Positions 11,901 through 22,532 of a stretch of DNA of 64,000 nt are shown piece by piece. A program made the position numbers and the translations under genes. Numbering within the stretch: the stretch's first letter is position 1; each line of letters begins with the position of its first letter. The stretch comes from Steromphala cineraria (Eukaryota > Mollusca > Gastropoda > Trochida > Trochidae): assembly GCA_916613615.1 (NCBI GenBank), contig OU744734.1:35222801-35286800 (forward strand), read 5' to 3'. The notes below the pieces were generated by a model, which ran no database searches, was not told the DNA's origin, and worked only from the letters and a program-made list of their open reading frames with translations.

Positions 11901-12476
11901 GACTATTTATCAAATATCAGTTTTAAAAACTACAATATCCCTAAATTATTTTGGTTCAGCATGATTCGCCTTTTGTTGATTTCCTGGGACCGAGTGATGC
12001 TAGTCGTGATCCTCTTATATACACAATAATGTAATTATATCCTCGTTAACCATATATATATATATATTTTACATATCTTCCGTCTAAAATATCCCTTCCC
12101 CTTATCACTTCAACGTTATCGTTGGTTCATTTTATAGACGTTTTAAGAAGGGGGGCACCCTTGATTTTAATCATACAAAGAACAGGACAACGTCTTCCCA
12201 GTCCAAATGGTATCTATCCGAAAGCCTTTTCGAGAATATTTTTTTTTTGCAGTAATGGGATACTACGTGCGAGTTGGAGGGCGACAGAGGGGAAGCAGTT
12301 CCGAGTTTGTCTGGGAGGATGGTCAGGTGTGGTCATGGGAAGACAAGAAACCTTGGTGCTCGTACTATCACCCCGCTACCCCCCTCGACTGTGTCTGTTT
12401 CTATGTCCCTGGAACGTGTATTATGTCGGGGGGTTGCACCGCCTATCAAGGCTTTATTTGTGAAGTCCCTGTGTGA
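8606..12476 (+). CDS. Secreted PAN-like / C-type lectin protein, five exons
   Basis: Five exons (8606-8924, 9553-9588, 9776-9850, 10977-11171, 12253-12476) join with every junction in phase 1 and GT..AG borders. They give a 282-residue protein. In order: a signal peptide (hydrophobic core around residues 8-20), a Cys-rich region with Cys-x3-Cys-x5-Cys-x9-Cys at residues 49-69 resembling a PAN/apple fold, a Thr-rich linker (119-143), and a C-type lectin-like domain (about 144-282). The domain opens with CPPKY and GGCFMI, has the LAALTSE segment, and ends with FVWEDG and GFICEVPV. It lacks a clear EPN or QPD sugar-specificity motif, so carbohydrate binding cannot be inferred. In molluscs this domain order is usual for secreted recognition proteins. 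All-phase-1 introns suit exon shuffling. An acceptor-like CAG just before the first exon suggests an upstream non-coding exon. Confidence 0.8.
8985..9400 (+). repeat. Purine-rich minisatellite in lectin intron 1
   Basis: Degenerate tandem units of about 30 bp built on GTGGTAATGAAAAAGGGGAA. The plus strand is almost entirely purine with few C. Long open frames on both strands here are by-products of the repeat and not genes. Confidence 0.9.
9553..9588 (+). CDS. Lectin gene exon 2: short linker
   Basis: A 36-nt exon between TTTCCAAG and GTGAGT. It encodes residues 107-118 (LNQESTIYENI) and is supported only by splice sites and phase, so it is the least certain exon of this gene. Confidence 0.55.
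9776..9850 (+). CDS. Lectin gene exon 3: Thr-rich linker
   Basis: Acceptor TATACAG, donor G|GTAAAT. It encodes residues 119-143, with runs of Thr and Ser typical of an O-glycosylated stalk between two domains. Confidence 0.65.
10085..10680. mobile_element. Foldback element, CTCCCCACAGAGGC family, copy 1
   Basis: The ends CATTCTCTCCTCACAGAGGC and GCCTCTGTGGGGAGAAAATG are inverted repeats. The interior shares ATTGGAGGCAATCGAAG and CAATCAGCG with the copies at 39571 and 63279. It lies in intron 3 of the lectin gene. Confidence 0.75.
10977..11171 (+). CDS. Lectin gene exon 4: first half of C-type lectin domain
   Basis: It encodes residues 144-208. CPPKYPY and GGCFMI give the first cysteines of a long-form C-type lectin fold, followed by AQKECR and the SRLAALTSE helix. 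The acceptor is TTTCAG and the donor G|GTAGTA. Confidence 0.8.
12253..12476 (+). CDS. Lectin gene exon 5: second half of C-type lectin domain
   Basis: The acceptor is a long T run ending TTTTGCAG. It encodes residues 209-282: YYVRVGG, the FVWEDGQVWSW core, four cysteines and the final FICEVPV, then TGA. Downstream sequence repeats the end of this exon. Confidence 0.8.
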
Positions 12477-12551
12477 TCCATCCTCGTTACCCGGGGGCTC
12501 AATGTCTGGAAGTTTCATTGTTTAGCATACAATGGATAGTATTCTCGGCAT

Positions 12552-12557
12552 AATAAA
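12552..12557 (+). other. Poly(A) signal AATAAA of the lectin gene
   Basis: AATAAA lies 76 bases after the stop codon. It is followed by a short palindrome (CCAACGGATATTTTCGATATCCGTTGG). Confidence 0.5.
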
Positions 12558-12576
12558 GCCAACGGATATTTTCGAT

Positions 12577-13396
12577 ATCCGTTGGGCGTGGCTAAGGGTC
12601 ATATACGGATACCGATGCAAATTTCAAAGGTCAAGGTCGGAACTTCTTTCGAAAATTCCGATGACGTCACAAGCGTTAACATTTTGAACGCCTCTAGTAA
12701 CAGAGAGAGGCATTACAATATGAATGATACATTACATAAACATTAATCTAAGAAATAACAACAAAACTGTATGGGTCTTTAGCCATATGTATGACTTAGC
12801 AGTGCTAAAACACTGTCCTCACGATTTGAATGAAACCGACCTAACAATTTTACTCACAGGTACCAAAAGCAGTTCAAGTCTCATGTTCGTTCACGTCGTT
12901 TACCCATCTTCGGTGTTCTTTACTTTAATATTGTTTAGTTTGGATTCGGATATCCACAGACTATCATCTAGTTTAGCTCTCCGGCCATCAATGTTCGTTC
13001 AATCGCTGTCTCAACGCAAGCTGCCATTGTCACGTAGGCGAAGGGAAGCAACTATTGCCCCTTGGTGAGATTGACTCGTCCTCTCGATGACGTCGGATTA
13101 AAGAATGTCAGTTCGATCCCGCCAAAGACCATTTAAAATGTGTCTAATTTTTAAAATCATCGTATTTTATAGATTTTTTTAAATTTAAATTTTTTAGAGT
13201 CGTGACAAAATAACTCAAACGGCAATAAAAGGCATATATAAGGAGGAATTATATTTTGTCAATTCACCGTCAGAGTCATTGCTCTATTCATTGCATATAT
13301 CAATGCGCGAATCTTAAAACAACTTCAACTATTAAAATAGTTTTATCAGGCATTTTTTCGAATTAAATTTTAAAATGACATTGTATGATAAAGAAG
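12577..13396. other. Intergenic sequence, no gene
   Basis: Nothing coding is supported. CAGTTCGATCCC near 13109 looks like a polymerase III B box, but no matching A box or SINE body was found. Confidence 0.4.
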
Positions 13397-13540
13397 TTAT
13401 CATGCTCGCGTGTTTTGGGATCGTAAATATCCTGCATTAGGAATAAACACTATGTATTTAGCTCGCCAAGGCTCGCAAAATACAATGTTTATTCCTAATG
13501 CAGGATATTTACGATCCAAAAACACACACTCGCATGATAA
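13397..13540. repeat. Foldback hairpin with ~63-bp arms
   Basis: The arms 13397-13459 and 13478-13540 are near-perfect reverse complements (TTATCATGCTCGC.../...GCATGATAA) around a short loop AGCTCGCCAAGGCTCGC. It belongs to the hairpins in this window that carry a GCTCGC-type loop. Confidence 0.85.
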
Positions 13541-13548
13541 CCTCTGTT

Positions 13549-13925
13549 TATCAAGCCTTTATTTGTGAAGTCCCTGTGTAATCCATCCTCGTTACCCGGG
13601 GGCTCAATGTCTGGAAGTTGCATTGCCTATCAAACCTTTATTTGTGAAGTCCCCGTGTGATCCATCCTCGTTACCCGGGGGCTCAATATCTGGAAGTTCC
13701 ATTGTCTATCAATCCTTTATTTGTGAAGTCCCCATGTTATCCGTCCTCAATAACCCTGGACTTAATGTCCGGCAGGTGCATTGGCTATCAAAGCTATATT
13801 TATAAAGTCACCGTGTGATCCATCCTCAATAACCCCGGGGCTTAATGTCCGGGAGTTGCACTGCCAATCAAGCCTTTCTTTGTGAAGTCCCCCTGTGATC
13901 CATCCTCGATAACCCGGGGCTTACG
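13549..13925 (+). repeat. 79-bp satellite derived from the lectin last exon
   Basis: Nearly five tandem units start at 13549, 13628, 13707, 13786 and 13866, with a period of 79 (once 80). Each is homologous to 12444-12522, which spans the last codons of lectin exon 5, its stop and the start of the 3' UTR. Units still read as FICEVP-like. Confidence 0.9.
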
Positions 13926-14512
13926 TTTTGAATTGTGTCCATTTACACCTTCGAGCTTACACATATAGTTGGTCTATTCAGCTTTTGGAAGATAAATCAG
14001 TTACGCTGACATTTGAAATGTATCAAATTGATTGTCGTAGGTGGGGATGGCTTATAATGAATAAAGTATCAATTCAACTTATTAAACAAGTTTTAGTGTT
14101 ATTGAATGACTTCAGAATATAGAAACTGAAGATAATTTTAAATAACGGAGGATATAAAGTCAAGTAACTCATAGTTTGAGGCTAATGTGATCTGATAATA
14201 TAACTGATTATTATTCACGTCACCGATCTGTGCTTTTGCTTTGTTTTGTCCTATGGTATGGAAACCACAATGTCCAATGGCATAGTAACTGCGACTCTCA
14301 AGTGTCGCTATGGTCAACGTCAATCATCAATTAACAAAGACAAAAAGGAAGTATTTCTAATTTATATTCAAGTTCAGAAACATTAAACGCATAAACATGA
14401 ATATTTTAGCTGCAGATCACATGCTTCGTGTCACCATGGAAACATCATAAACATATCACCTGAAATATCATAAAGAAAGCATTTCTTGTCTTTATCGTCA
14501 TATTCGGTTTCA

Positions 14513-14538
14513 TTATGAAGCACAGGTGGAATGGATAT
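14513..14538 (-). CDS. FAMeT-like 1 exon 3 (tentative)
   Basis: A good acceptor (TTCATTTTTTCAG) is followed in the right phase by eight codons (DIHSTCAS) and TAA. The other frame of the same stretch stays open longer but does not fit the phase left by exon 2. Confidence 0.4.
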
Positions 14539-15733
14539 CTGAAAAAATGAAAAGAAAAGAAAACTTTAATCAAATTGAGGTCCTTATTAGAACGTTGTCA
14601 ATTGTTGAGGTCGTTGTCTGCAAAATTACAAGTGTATGACGCCATATAGGATTCTACAAGTTAAAGTTATATCGTGTACGATTTGTGATTCTACGAGCGC
14701 TTTGTGATGCTTTTCTAAATACACGTTCTGACTATGGCGTAAAGATCTGAGTCACATCAACAAGATATGTTATATAACTCGTTATTACACTTTACGACAT
14801 ATATTTAACATTCATGGATTTCTGAAACAAATATTCTACTAGAGCTGTTCTGTGCAGTTATCACGTTCTTGAATAATTATCGAAAATGACTAATCATTAT
14901 CTTACCAATAGCCCAATCTGATTGATTCTGGCTCCTGAAACCAAAATGGTGGAAGTCGGTACTTCCGGTCACGTACATAAAGTTGCTGTAGCCCATAGTC
15001 AGTGAGTGGCCAATTCTGAACAGACCATTGGACAGAGAAACCCAGAAGGACATGCTAACTCCACACTGTAAAGGATTCCCTTTGAAAGAGGATCCGGACG
15101 TGTCCGTGGTGATATCGGTCCAGAATTTCCCTGCCCGATATTCCCCGATGTTAACCCTTGCGACGCCGTCGGTCAGTGCCCAGTCTCGAGCCATGATGAT
15201 CTCACCTCCATAGCAGGTCGTGAGGTTAAAGGTCAGAAGGTAGGTACACCGAAGAGGTCCAATACGAATGAGGTCGTCCCCAGGGTTCGTCTCAAACTCC
15301 TCGTGATATATATCTGCAGACTGGTACATTGCTGGGTTGTGGCAATAGGAAACTGCGTGTAGAGAAGTTAGTTATATACCACTCATCGAAATCTCACGTT
15401 AATAAGGGAAGTAGTCATTTTTTTTTAAATATGCGCATGTCCTAGTATTTCGCAGGTATACGAACATATATACATGTATCTTTTTACAAAGATCAAATCT
15501 ATTTTGGTTATAGGTAGCTGCAAATACTGTTCACTATTCAACGTAGCCATCGGTTGGGTGTAAAAAAGCTTACCATATGGTACACTTGGCTTAAATGCAC
15601 ATCATTACAATTTTGGAAACAAACCAGAGAATATAGAAACATATATCTATTGCTATTTGTTAAAATGTTTTTTCAAATGTAAACAAAACGATACTAACTC
15701 ACCTCCAAACATCATTATGAGCAAAATAAACAT
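14513..15733 (-). CDS. Secreted FAMeT-like domain protein 1
   Basis: Three exons are proposed (15733-15703, 15352-14906, 14538-14513), giving about 167 residues. Exon 1 encodes a short signal peptide (MFILLIMMFG), phase 1. Exon 2 (447 nt) carries a ~149-residue domain with six cysteines, the segment SFWVSLSNGLFRIG and the closing DWAIG. The FWxS/N...IxVG pattern followed by a final W resembles the PF12248 domain (annotated farnesoic acid O-methyltransferase). In lophotrochozoans that domain occurs in extracellular proteins, and an enzymatic role should not be assumed. A paralogue with the same exon length and phase lies at 22532-20744. Exon 3 is short and tentative. Confidence 0.6.
14906..15352 (-). 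CDS. FAMeT-like 1 exon 2: main domain
   Basis: Acceptor ACGCAG, donor ATTG|GTAAG. It is 447 nt, entered and left in phase 1, open throughout. The key segments are YCHNPAMYQ at the start, WALTDGVARVNIG in the middle and FWVSLSNGLFRIG before the end. Confidence 0.75.
15703..15733 (-). CDS. FAMeT-like 1 exon 1: signal peptide
   Basis: ATG at 15733, ten hydrophobic codons, donor G|GTGAGT. The signal peptide is short, with no upstream in-frame ATG nearby. Confidence 0.6.
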
Positions 15734-16049
15734 TTTCCTGAGAAGCCTCAAAACTTGTGAAAATAAGTCGTATATGAAGCTGTACTTGGTTGATCAGCTC
15801 GAAGTGATTACTCTAACTCTACTTATTCTGTGTTGATACCTTGCACTGTGATTTTACACATGTTGCCATCTAACTGACAAAAGTAACTGATTTATCTTGT
15901 AAATATATTATCCTCCATATAAAGTAACAAAGTAAATAATGACCTGAGATGGCAAATACATTAAATCACCTTCAATTGCTACAATTCCTACAACAAAATA
16001 TTGAATTATCACGCTGAATCAGGAATTCATATTTACTACATTAAAATAT

Positions 16050-16441
16050 TTTATTACCCATACGGTTGAAATATGTGGTGACATATTTTCGATATGAGCA
16101 CTAGTGCACATATCACTTTTGCCTAGCAACGATTGTTGTACATGTAGAGCGAGTTCTCGTATTTTCCCCCCTGTGACGTTAGAACACAATGTTTCGTGAC
16201 GTCACTGTAGCCGGCCGTCGGAAGGAAAGCGGTCCGTTTCTTGGATATTTCTAAGATTGTAAATTTAATAGAATCGGTAATAAAGAAATTATTTCCCTCG
16301 TAAGTGTGTCATGTGACTTTTACGAAACTCGTACAAATTTTAGTATAACCCTGGCTCTCGCTCGGGTAATACGATTTTTTTACACTCGTTTCGTAAAAGT
16401 CATATGACACACCTCCTCGGGTAATAATCTCTATTTATTAC
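16050..16441. repeat. Hairpin-bearing repeat, copy A
   Basis: First of two tandem copies (the second is 16437-16815). It starts TTATTACCCATACGGTTG and ends with a stem whose arms read GTGTGTCATGTGACTTTTACG and its complement, around a loop GGCTCTCGCTCGGGTAAT. It contains several TGACGT motifs. Confidence 0.75.
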
Positions 16442-16815
16442 CAATATGGTTGAAAATAAGTAGTGACATATTTTCAATATGAGCACTAGTGCACAAATCA
16501 CTTTTGCCTAGCAATGATTGTTGTAGCGCGAGTTCCCGTATTTTTTCGCATGTGACGTCATAACACCATTGTTCGCGACGTCACTGTAGCTGGCCGTCGC
16601 AAGGAAAGCAGCCCGTTTTTTGGATATTTCTAAGATGGTAAAATGGAATAGAATCGGTTATAAAGAAATTATAACCCTCGGAAGTGTGTCATATTACTTT
16701 AACGAAACTCGTGCAAATTTGTGTATAAGCCTCGCTTTCGCTCGGGTAATAAAACAATTCACACTCGTTTCTTAAAGGTCAAAAGACACACTTTCTCGGG
16801 TAATAATCTATATGT
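16437..16815. repeat. Hairpin-bearing repeat, copy B
   Basis: A tandem second copy, clearly diverged from 16050-16441 but collinear with it, including the terminal stem-loop around GCTTTCGCTCGGG. Confidence 0.75.
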
Positions 16816-17016
16816 ATATGCATGTCATAAAAAGTTAAAATGAATTTTAAAAAACTCAAAGGACAAACTACGTTTTATCAGAAAAAATACATTTTTACTC
16901 GTAAGGATAATATGTTTTCTACAACCATTGTTTATTAAAATTGATAAAATTGAAGGTTTAACGTTATGAGTAATCTGTGCAAGGAAAACACATCAGAAGT
17001 TTACATGAAATACAAC

Positions 17017-17200
17017 ATAGAGGATATAATATGAGTGTCCATGACATGCTTTATTTACGACCCGAATTCCTAAATATTTCCCGAGCGAGAGCGACGGATG
17101 TACAGATATTAAGTTTGTTCACATGCCTGTGTATCATTCAAATATCATGTAAATTGGGTTTCATTTTGATGTCCATAAAATAATTCCAGGGACACCTACA
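17017..17200. repeat. Fragment of TA-flanked GAGGATAT hairpin family
   Basis: It starts TAGAGGATATAATATGAG, the terminus also seen inverted at 20335, 36490 and 54115, then CCGAGCGAGAGCGAC. The partner arm is missing, so it is truncated. Related sequence recurs at 17600-17690. Confidence 0.6.
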
Positions 17201-19068
17201 AGCGACAATCAATTATCCATTATTATTCGGGATCGTCTTGTCACTAGTACTTAATTGAGATATTTGGCATGATTAAATAGACAGATGGGGTCATATTTGT
17301 AAAATTTCCTTAAATTTCGATTAAAATATTCCATATAAACATTGTAAAAAACAAACCAGTACAATTACATTGCATCAATGCAATGGAACAAATATGACTT
17401 AGGTCTAAAGCTATTGATCACTAATGAAGGACATTGTAGCGAAAAATACAAAATAGTGTTTTCGAAATTTTGACCCTGGTCATTTCAATGCCCTGCCAAT
17501 TAGTTACGGTTATCTTTTAGGTATGACATACGAATATGTTAACGCAAACTGAATGTTAACTTATGTACTCAATTTTCAACATTATCCGTTTCGTTTTCGC
17601 ATTGTTAGGATGCCCCAAAGACATTCCACATTACATGATATTTGCACTAAAATCGAAGGTAAGTGAACAAACTTAAGATACGCAGCTATATGTTAGTGCA
17701 CGAAAATGATATTTTGTTTATTACCGTAGTCACAAAATCAAAAGAAAATACTAAAACTCTACTTCTAAGCATAACCGGACTAACCACCATCGGCCCCTAT
17801 AGACGTCAAAGCATTGTTTATAGCACGACGTCACGATGAAAAAGTGATACGTTGCACTAAGGTATCATACGACAAATATGAACCCCGATATGACTTCCCA
17901 CGTAGGTAATAAATCATGGTACCTCACGCTCAAACTCAATTAATGAAAGTCATCCAATGGTCAGTTAGGATTAATCAAAATGCGATGTGCAAATCCTACG
18001 AATTATAACTTGTTTATTAGTTAGGTGTTTAACGTTGTATTGTTCTTCAATGTTGAGTAAGCTACTAGCTATCTAGGGCATATATGTTTTAAACAAAGCT
18101 TAAGATAATACATGACCCCGTGGCAAAATTATAAACTAATTGGGATTATCCCGAGGGCCAACATCCTTCCTTATTGATAATGCACACGGGTTTATCTATT
18201 TATGGATGAATATTCAGCTCATCATCGTTCTACAGGTGAATTGACTGATTACATCATAGGGGAATGTTCATAGATTTTTCCGTAAAAATCATACCCAAAA
18301 ATATTACCTTAGCTTAAAATGGGTCTACTACACCCCAAACTCAAAGATGGTTAAGAAAGTTATTTCACCATTCATTAAAACAGGTTATCGGATTTGCAAT
18401 GCTGAACAAAAACATAATATATGATATATGAATGTAACTTATATTTTAAATTTTATGTATTTGTTGGGCGACTTAACTATGTATCGAAGAAACGGAGTTG
18501 TGTCATGGCAGAATACATTATGATTGGTACACTCGACATTCCAATAAAGACATTGACAGCAAAGGGAGTTTAAAGACTTAAGCCATTAATTCTTCCAGGG
18601 CATTATTAGAGAATTGTCTGAAATTGATTCGTACGCTGGACACTCTGACTTTACATAAGGCAAAGGGAGGCTTATCAAATCTAGCTTTATCTATGCATAC
18701 GGTATTTCAAGTAGATATTTACCGATACGTCTACGCTAGATTACCAAGGATATGTTCTCACGTTGCAAGGAAACTTCGTTGAAAACTAATTGATTTCATT
18801 ACAGTAGCTTTTGGTTTCATGTTTCTTGATCACGTATGCGGATAATCATATACTGTTTCATATCGTTACTCAATACCCTACGAAGAAATATATACTTAAT
18901 CGAGAAAAAGTTATATATTTTGCGAATTTGGTATTATGATCACGAAAATGGTAGTCTGTTGATTTATATCTCATCCACTAAAAGTATAAATTAATATTTT
19001 TACGGGTGGCTCAGCGAGATAAGATTTACATGGTATTCCGCGAGATTTGTCAAATGTTCTATTCATTA
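17201..19068. other. Intergenic sequence, no gene
   Basis: Apart from GTGAACAAACTTAAGATACG near 17663, a motif repeated at 25833, 26381, 36062 and (inverted) 25459 and 53424, nothing is recognised. Confidence 0.5.
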
Positions 19069-19447
19069 TTAAAGGGGCAGTAACACGTTTTCTGAATATT
19101 TTATATTTTAAATTTTTCACTGATAATTGTATGTTAATGCTAAATGTATCATTTTGATAGCGTCAATAATCTAAAAACACAAATCAATCATCCATAGTCA
19201 GAGGACAAAGTATAAAGATTAACATAAAATTCATTGGCGGCCATTTTGTGTGAACACCCTTAATGTAGTTTGCGTTAGAAAAAGGAATCGCATGGCTAAA
19301 CTTTACATTATATATTTGAATTATTATATTAATTACTGCTTCATTTAGTTCATTTAGAAATACATTGTCTTTGAATGGGAACATTTTATTTTCATTTTCC
19401 TGACATCGCCTTATACTCCCCCTAAAAACGTGCTACTGCCCCTTTAA
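19069..19447 (-). mobile_element. MITE family 1 copy, inverted
   Basis: Both TTAA-flanked termini are present (TTAAAGGGGCAGTAACACG ... CGTGCTACTGCCCCTTTAA). The interior is in the opposite orientation to most copies. Confidence 0.9.
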
Positions 19448-20029
19448 CTTATCATATTTTATAGTTGATATTAATGTTAAGTTCATGTAGGGAGTATCCA
19501 GAGAAGGCCTTGGAGATCTTATGACGTAGATTCAACGTCAACGATGACGTCATATGATTGAAAATGTGATTTTAACTGTTATTGCACTTAGTGAAAACAC
19601 AGCTTTTATTTTCACCGATTATAGTCGTAGTGTACCGAGTGGAATATAAAAGATACCATTTAATCACTTATTGTACAACCAACTGTTTGGTCTTTCATGG
19701 TCAATCTTAGCATGTTTAGGTAATTTATTAAAAAAAGACGAGTAAAGAGATTTAAGATTTTATTTTGTAATATGCATCGACATTTGTTGAACACACAGTT
19801 TTGCAGTATTGCAGGTGGATTTATTTTCAAATAACTTGAGGTGACTCAAGGACACATCTCTGTATACATGTATATTCGACGAAGCTTCGAATTCAACTGC
19901 TCATGTTGTTCATTTCTAGGATCACGTCTGCAACATAAAAAGTCATAAATCTTGAACGTTCGTGCAAGTTAATACAGTCCAGGGCAAAATAAAGTACATA
20001 CCTCAGATGAATTTATTTTTAATCACATA

Positions 20030-20335
20030 TACACATTTATTACCTACGAGGGCAGTTATATATTTTTCAATGTGACGTCACGTTATGACGACACAATCTA
20101 TACGGGCCGGCAGCGGCTAGTGCGCCAATGCTGAGCAGTAGGTTTTGAGCATTTTCTGTATTTTTATGACTACAGTAATAAACTGAATATTATATTCGTG
20201 CCCATTACATACTATATTTACGACACTCGTGCCTAAATATAAGTATATTCCTCGCTCTCGCTCGGGAAATACTAATATTCGGCCACACGTGTCGTAAACA
20301 TTTTATGTCATGGACACTCATATAATATCCTCTAT
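20030..20335 (-). repeat. TA-flanked GAGGATAT hairpin family copy
   Basis: It contains TACGAGGGCAGT, TGACGTCACG and ACGGGCCGGCAGCGGCTAG, then the stem-loop with CTCGCTCTCGCTCGGG, and ends ATATAATATCCTCTA. It is collinear with 53750-54117 and 36121-36490. Confidence 0.7.
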
Positions 20336-20743
20336 GTATTTAAATTTTGATATGTTCTATGTTAAAATATTTGTACAACGTTTTTAATATGATAGCAATT
20401 ATAGCATTATTCCTACACTATATAAAGACGTTTCTAACAAAACATTTACCAGACACTTATTATTCTATTAAAACTACTGCAATAGGGTAATATTGTAAAC
20501 AGGCCGTAATCAAATGCATCACATGTGTTTTAGATATCAATTTACTCATACCTAGATTGATGTTTGAAACATGTTACTGAGGGTCATACTCACATTGTTG
20601 TTGATTTATATTTGACAACATGCTTATAAAGAACGCACAATAGATAAAAAAAAAAAATTAAAATTGAAGCAAATCATTGGAGCAACGAGGATTAAAAGTC
20701 TTTATACAGCACAACAAGGCCAAGTTTTTAAACCTTACACATT

Positions 20744-20784
20744 TTATTCAAAGTGAGAATATTCTAAATGCAAAAAGTTAATTT
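20744..20784 (-). CDS. FAMeT-like 2 exon 3 (tentative)
   Basis: A T-rich tract ending ATCAG is followed in phase by 13 codons and TAA, with AATAAA overlapping the stop. No homology to the other paralogue's last exon is visible. Confidence 0.25.
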
Positions 20785-22532
20785 CTGATAAAAAATAAAA
20801 TTGATTGCAGAACAGCATTTTATTGTGACATTTCAATGGTAAACACGATCAGAACTCGATAGAACAGGCTCTTTAAAGGGGCAGTAGCATGTTTTTAGGG
20901 GGAATATAAGGTGATGTCAGGAAAATGAAAATTAATGGTTCCAATTGAAAGACTATGTATTTCAACTAAATGGAGCAATAATAATTCAAATATATAACGT
21001 AAAGTTTAGCCATGCGATTCCTTTTTCTTACACAAAATGAATTAAAGGTGTTCACACAAAATGGCCGCCAGTAGATTTTATGTTAATCTTTATACTTTGT
21101 TCTCTGACTATGGATGATTGGCTAGTGTAATGAGATTTTTGACACTGTCAAAATAATACATTAAGCATTAACTTACAATTATCAGTGAAAATTTTAAAAT
21201 ATAAAATTATCAAAAAACGTGCTACTGCCCCTTTAAGTAATGCTCGTTTTACAACTTTCTCCACAAACACGTAATACCTACCGATGTCCCATGATGCCGA
21301 AGTCTGACTCGCTAGAAGGAGGTAGTTGATTGGCTCAGAGATTGTACCCTCAAGAAAGACGTCATCGCCGACTTTTGACCCGTAACCAACAGATATGGTC
21401 TTCATTCTCCAATTTACCCAGAAGTCCTTGTAAACATGGCAGTCAAGATGGAGTCCTTGTACTTGGACGTAAGAAACGGGCGTGATGAGATAAGAAAACC
21501 AACTCTCTGGATTAACGGCGCTAATAGTGACGTTGGCTATGACGTCATCGACGTCAGGGGTACTTGAGAAGAGCATGTAAAGACCTGTGCACGCTTTGGC
21601 ACTGATGAGGATGGGTGGTGACGCTATTGGGCCGACGACCTTGACGTCATGACCTGGTTCCGTAGTGGCGTTGACGTTGCAGTGTTCCCCATGGGTCATT
21701 GAGTGCATAACATTATCACACGTCACTCCTGTAGTAATTTGGAAGGAAATTTGAAATTATTAATCAGGAATATGACAAAGATGGTAAAAGCTTCAAAAGA
21801 ATTTTGTTTAACGATTGAAATGTTGTTATTCATATAATTTCGTTTTGATCGAACGTTGTATGTTACTATAGCTATTTATCTATTTCAAATTCCATCTTAT
21901 ATATGGGGTGCGTTGTAAAGTACCAATAGCTTGCAATTGAAATGCACGAATTGCAGGAATTACTTGATGGAAAGCAATACTGAAGTAAAGTAATTGGGAT
22001 TACATCAATAGCTCATCAAAGATGCTTACAAACTATTTTCACTGACGTTATGCAGTAGGTCTATATATCGATGTGGCTTCTGTTGAAAAGTAGATTAATA
22101 TCTCAGATTAGACCGAAAACCTAACATTTGGAATTAAAGGCCGTAAGAAAACTGTTAATAAATGAAACAGGAGGATTGAAACATAATCGCATTTTTCCTG
22201 AAATGGGTTTGTTCAAATAAGGATCGATTAATCGATTTATTCTAGTGATTGGTACTTTACAACTCACTAATGCTGACAGTAACTGATAATGGAGTTTGCG
22301 AATTTTCGAGCGACAAGCAAACACTTTAGAAACGTTTGTAAAATTTTCAAAAGATGCACAAGGTTATAATCTATAAGCCTCAACGTTAAAGAAGGAAAAT
22401 AACAACTTTAGAATTAGTTACGTTTGAAACTGCATCAACTTTGCAAAGTAAATGTTTCAAACATGCACTATATGATATGATATAAACCTTACCGCTTAAG
22501 AACACAAAAAGCAAAATCGTCAAACAGAACAT
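20744..22532 (-). CDS. Secreted FAMeT-like domain protein 2
   Basis: Exon 1 (22532-22493) encodes a clear signal peptide, MFCLTILLFVFLS. Exon 2 (21728-21282) is 447 nt, exactly as long as in the paralogue at 15352-14906, and has the same phase. It carries ACTGLYMLF, DFWVNWRMKTISVGYGS and a final SASWDIG; this copy matches the PF12248 (FAMeT-like) pattern better than its neighbour. A last exon (20784-20744) with 13 codons and a stop overlapped by AATAAA is possible but weak. A MITE sits in intron 2. The two genes probably arose by local duplication; the encoded domains have since diverged strongly. The function is unknown, probably extracellular. Confidence 0.6.
20873..21236 (+). mobile_element. 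MITE family 1 copy
   Basis: Full-length copy, TTAAAGGGGCAGTAGCATG to CGTGCTACTGCCCCTTTAA, in intron 2 of the FAMeT-like 2 gene. Confidence 0.9.
21282..21728 (-). CDS. FAMeT-like 2 exon 2: main domain
   Basis: Acceptor CTACAG, donor ATCG|GTAGGT. Open for 149 residues with four cysteines; the final third has the FWVNW...ISVGYG segment. Confidence 0.75.
22493..22532 (-). CDS. FAMeT-like 2 exon 1: signal peptide
   Basis: ATG at 22532, 13 codons of strongly hydrophobic signal peptide, donor AGCG|GTAAGG, phase 1. The frame is open further upstream, but this Met gives the cleanest signal sequence. Confidence 0.7.
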
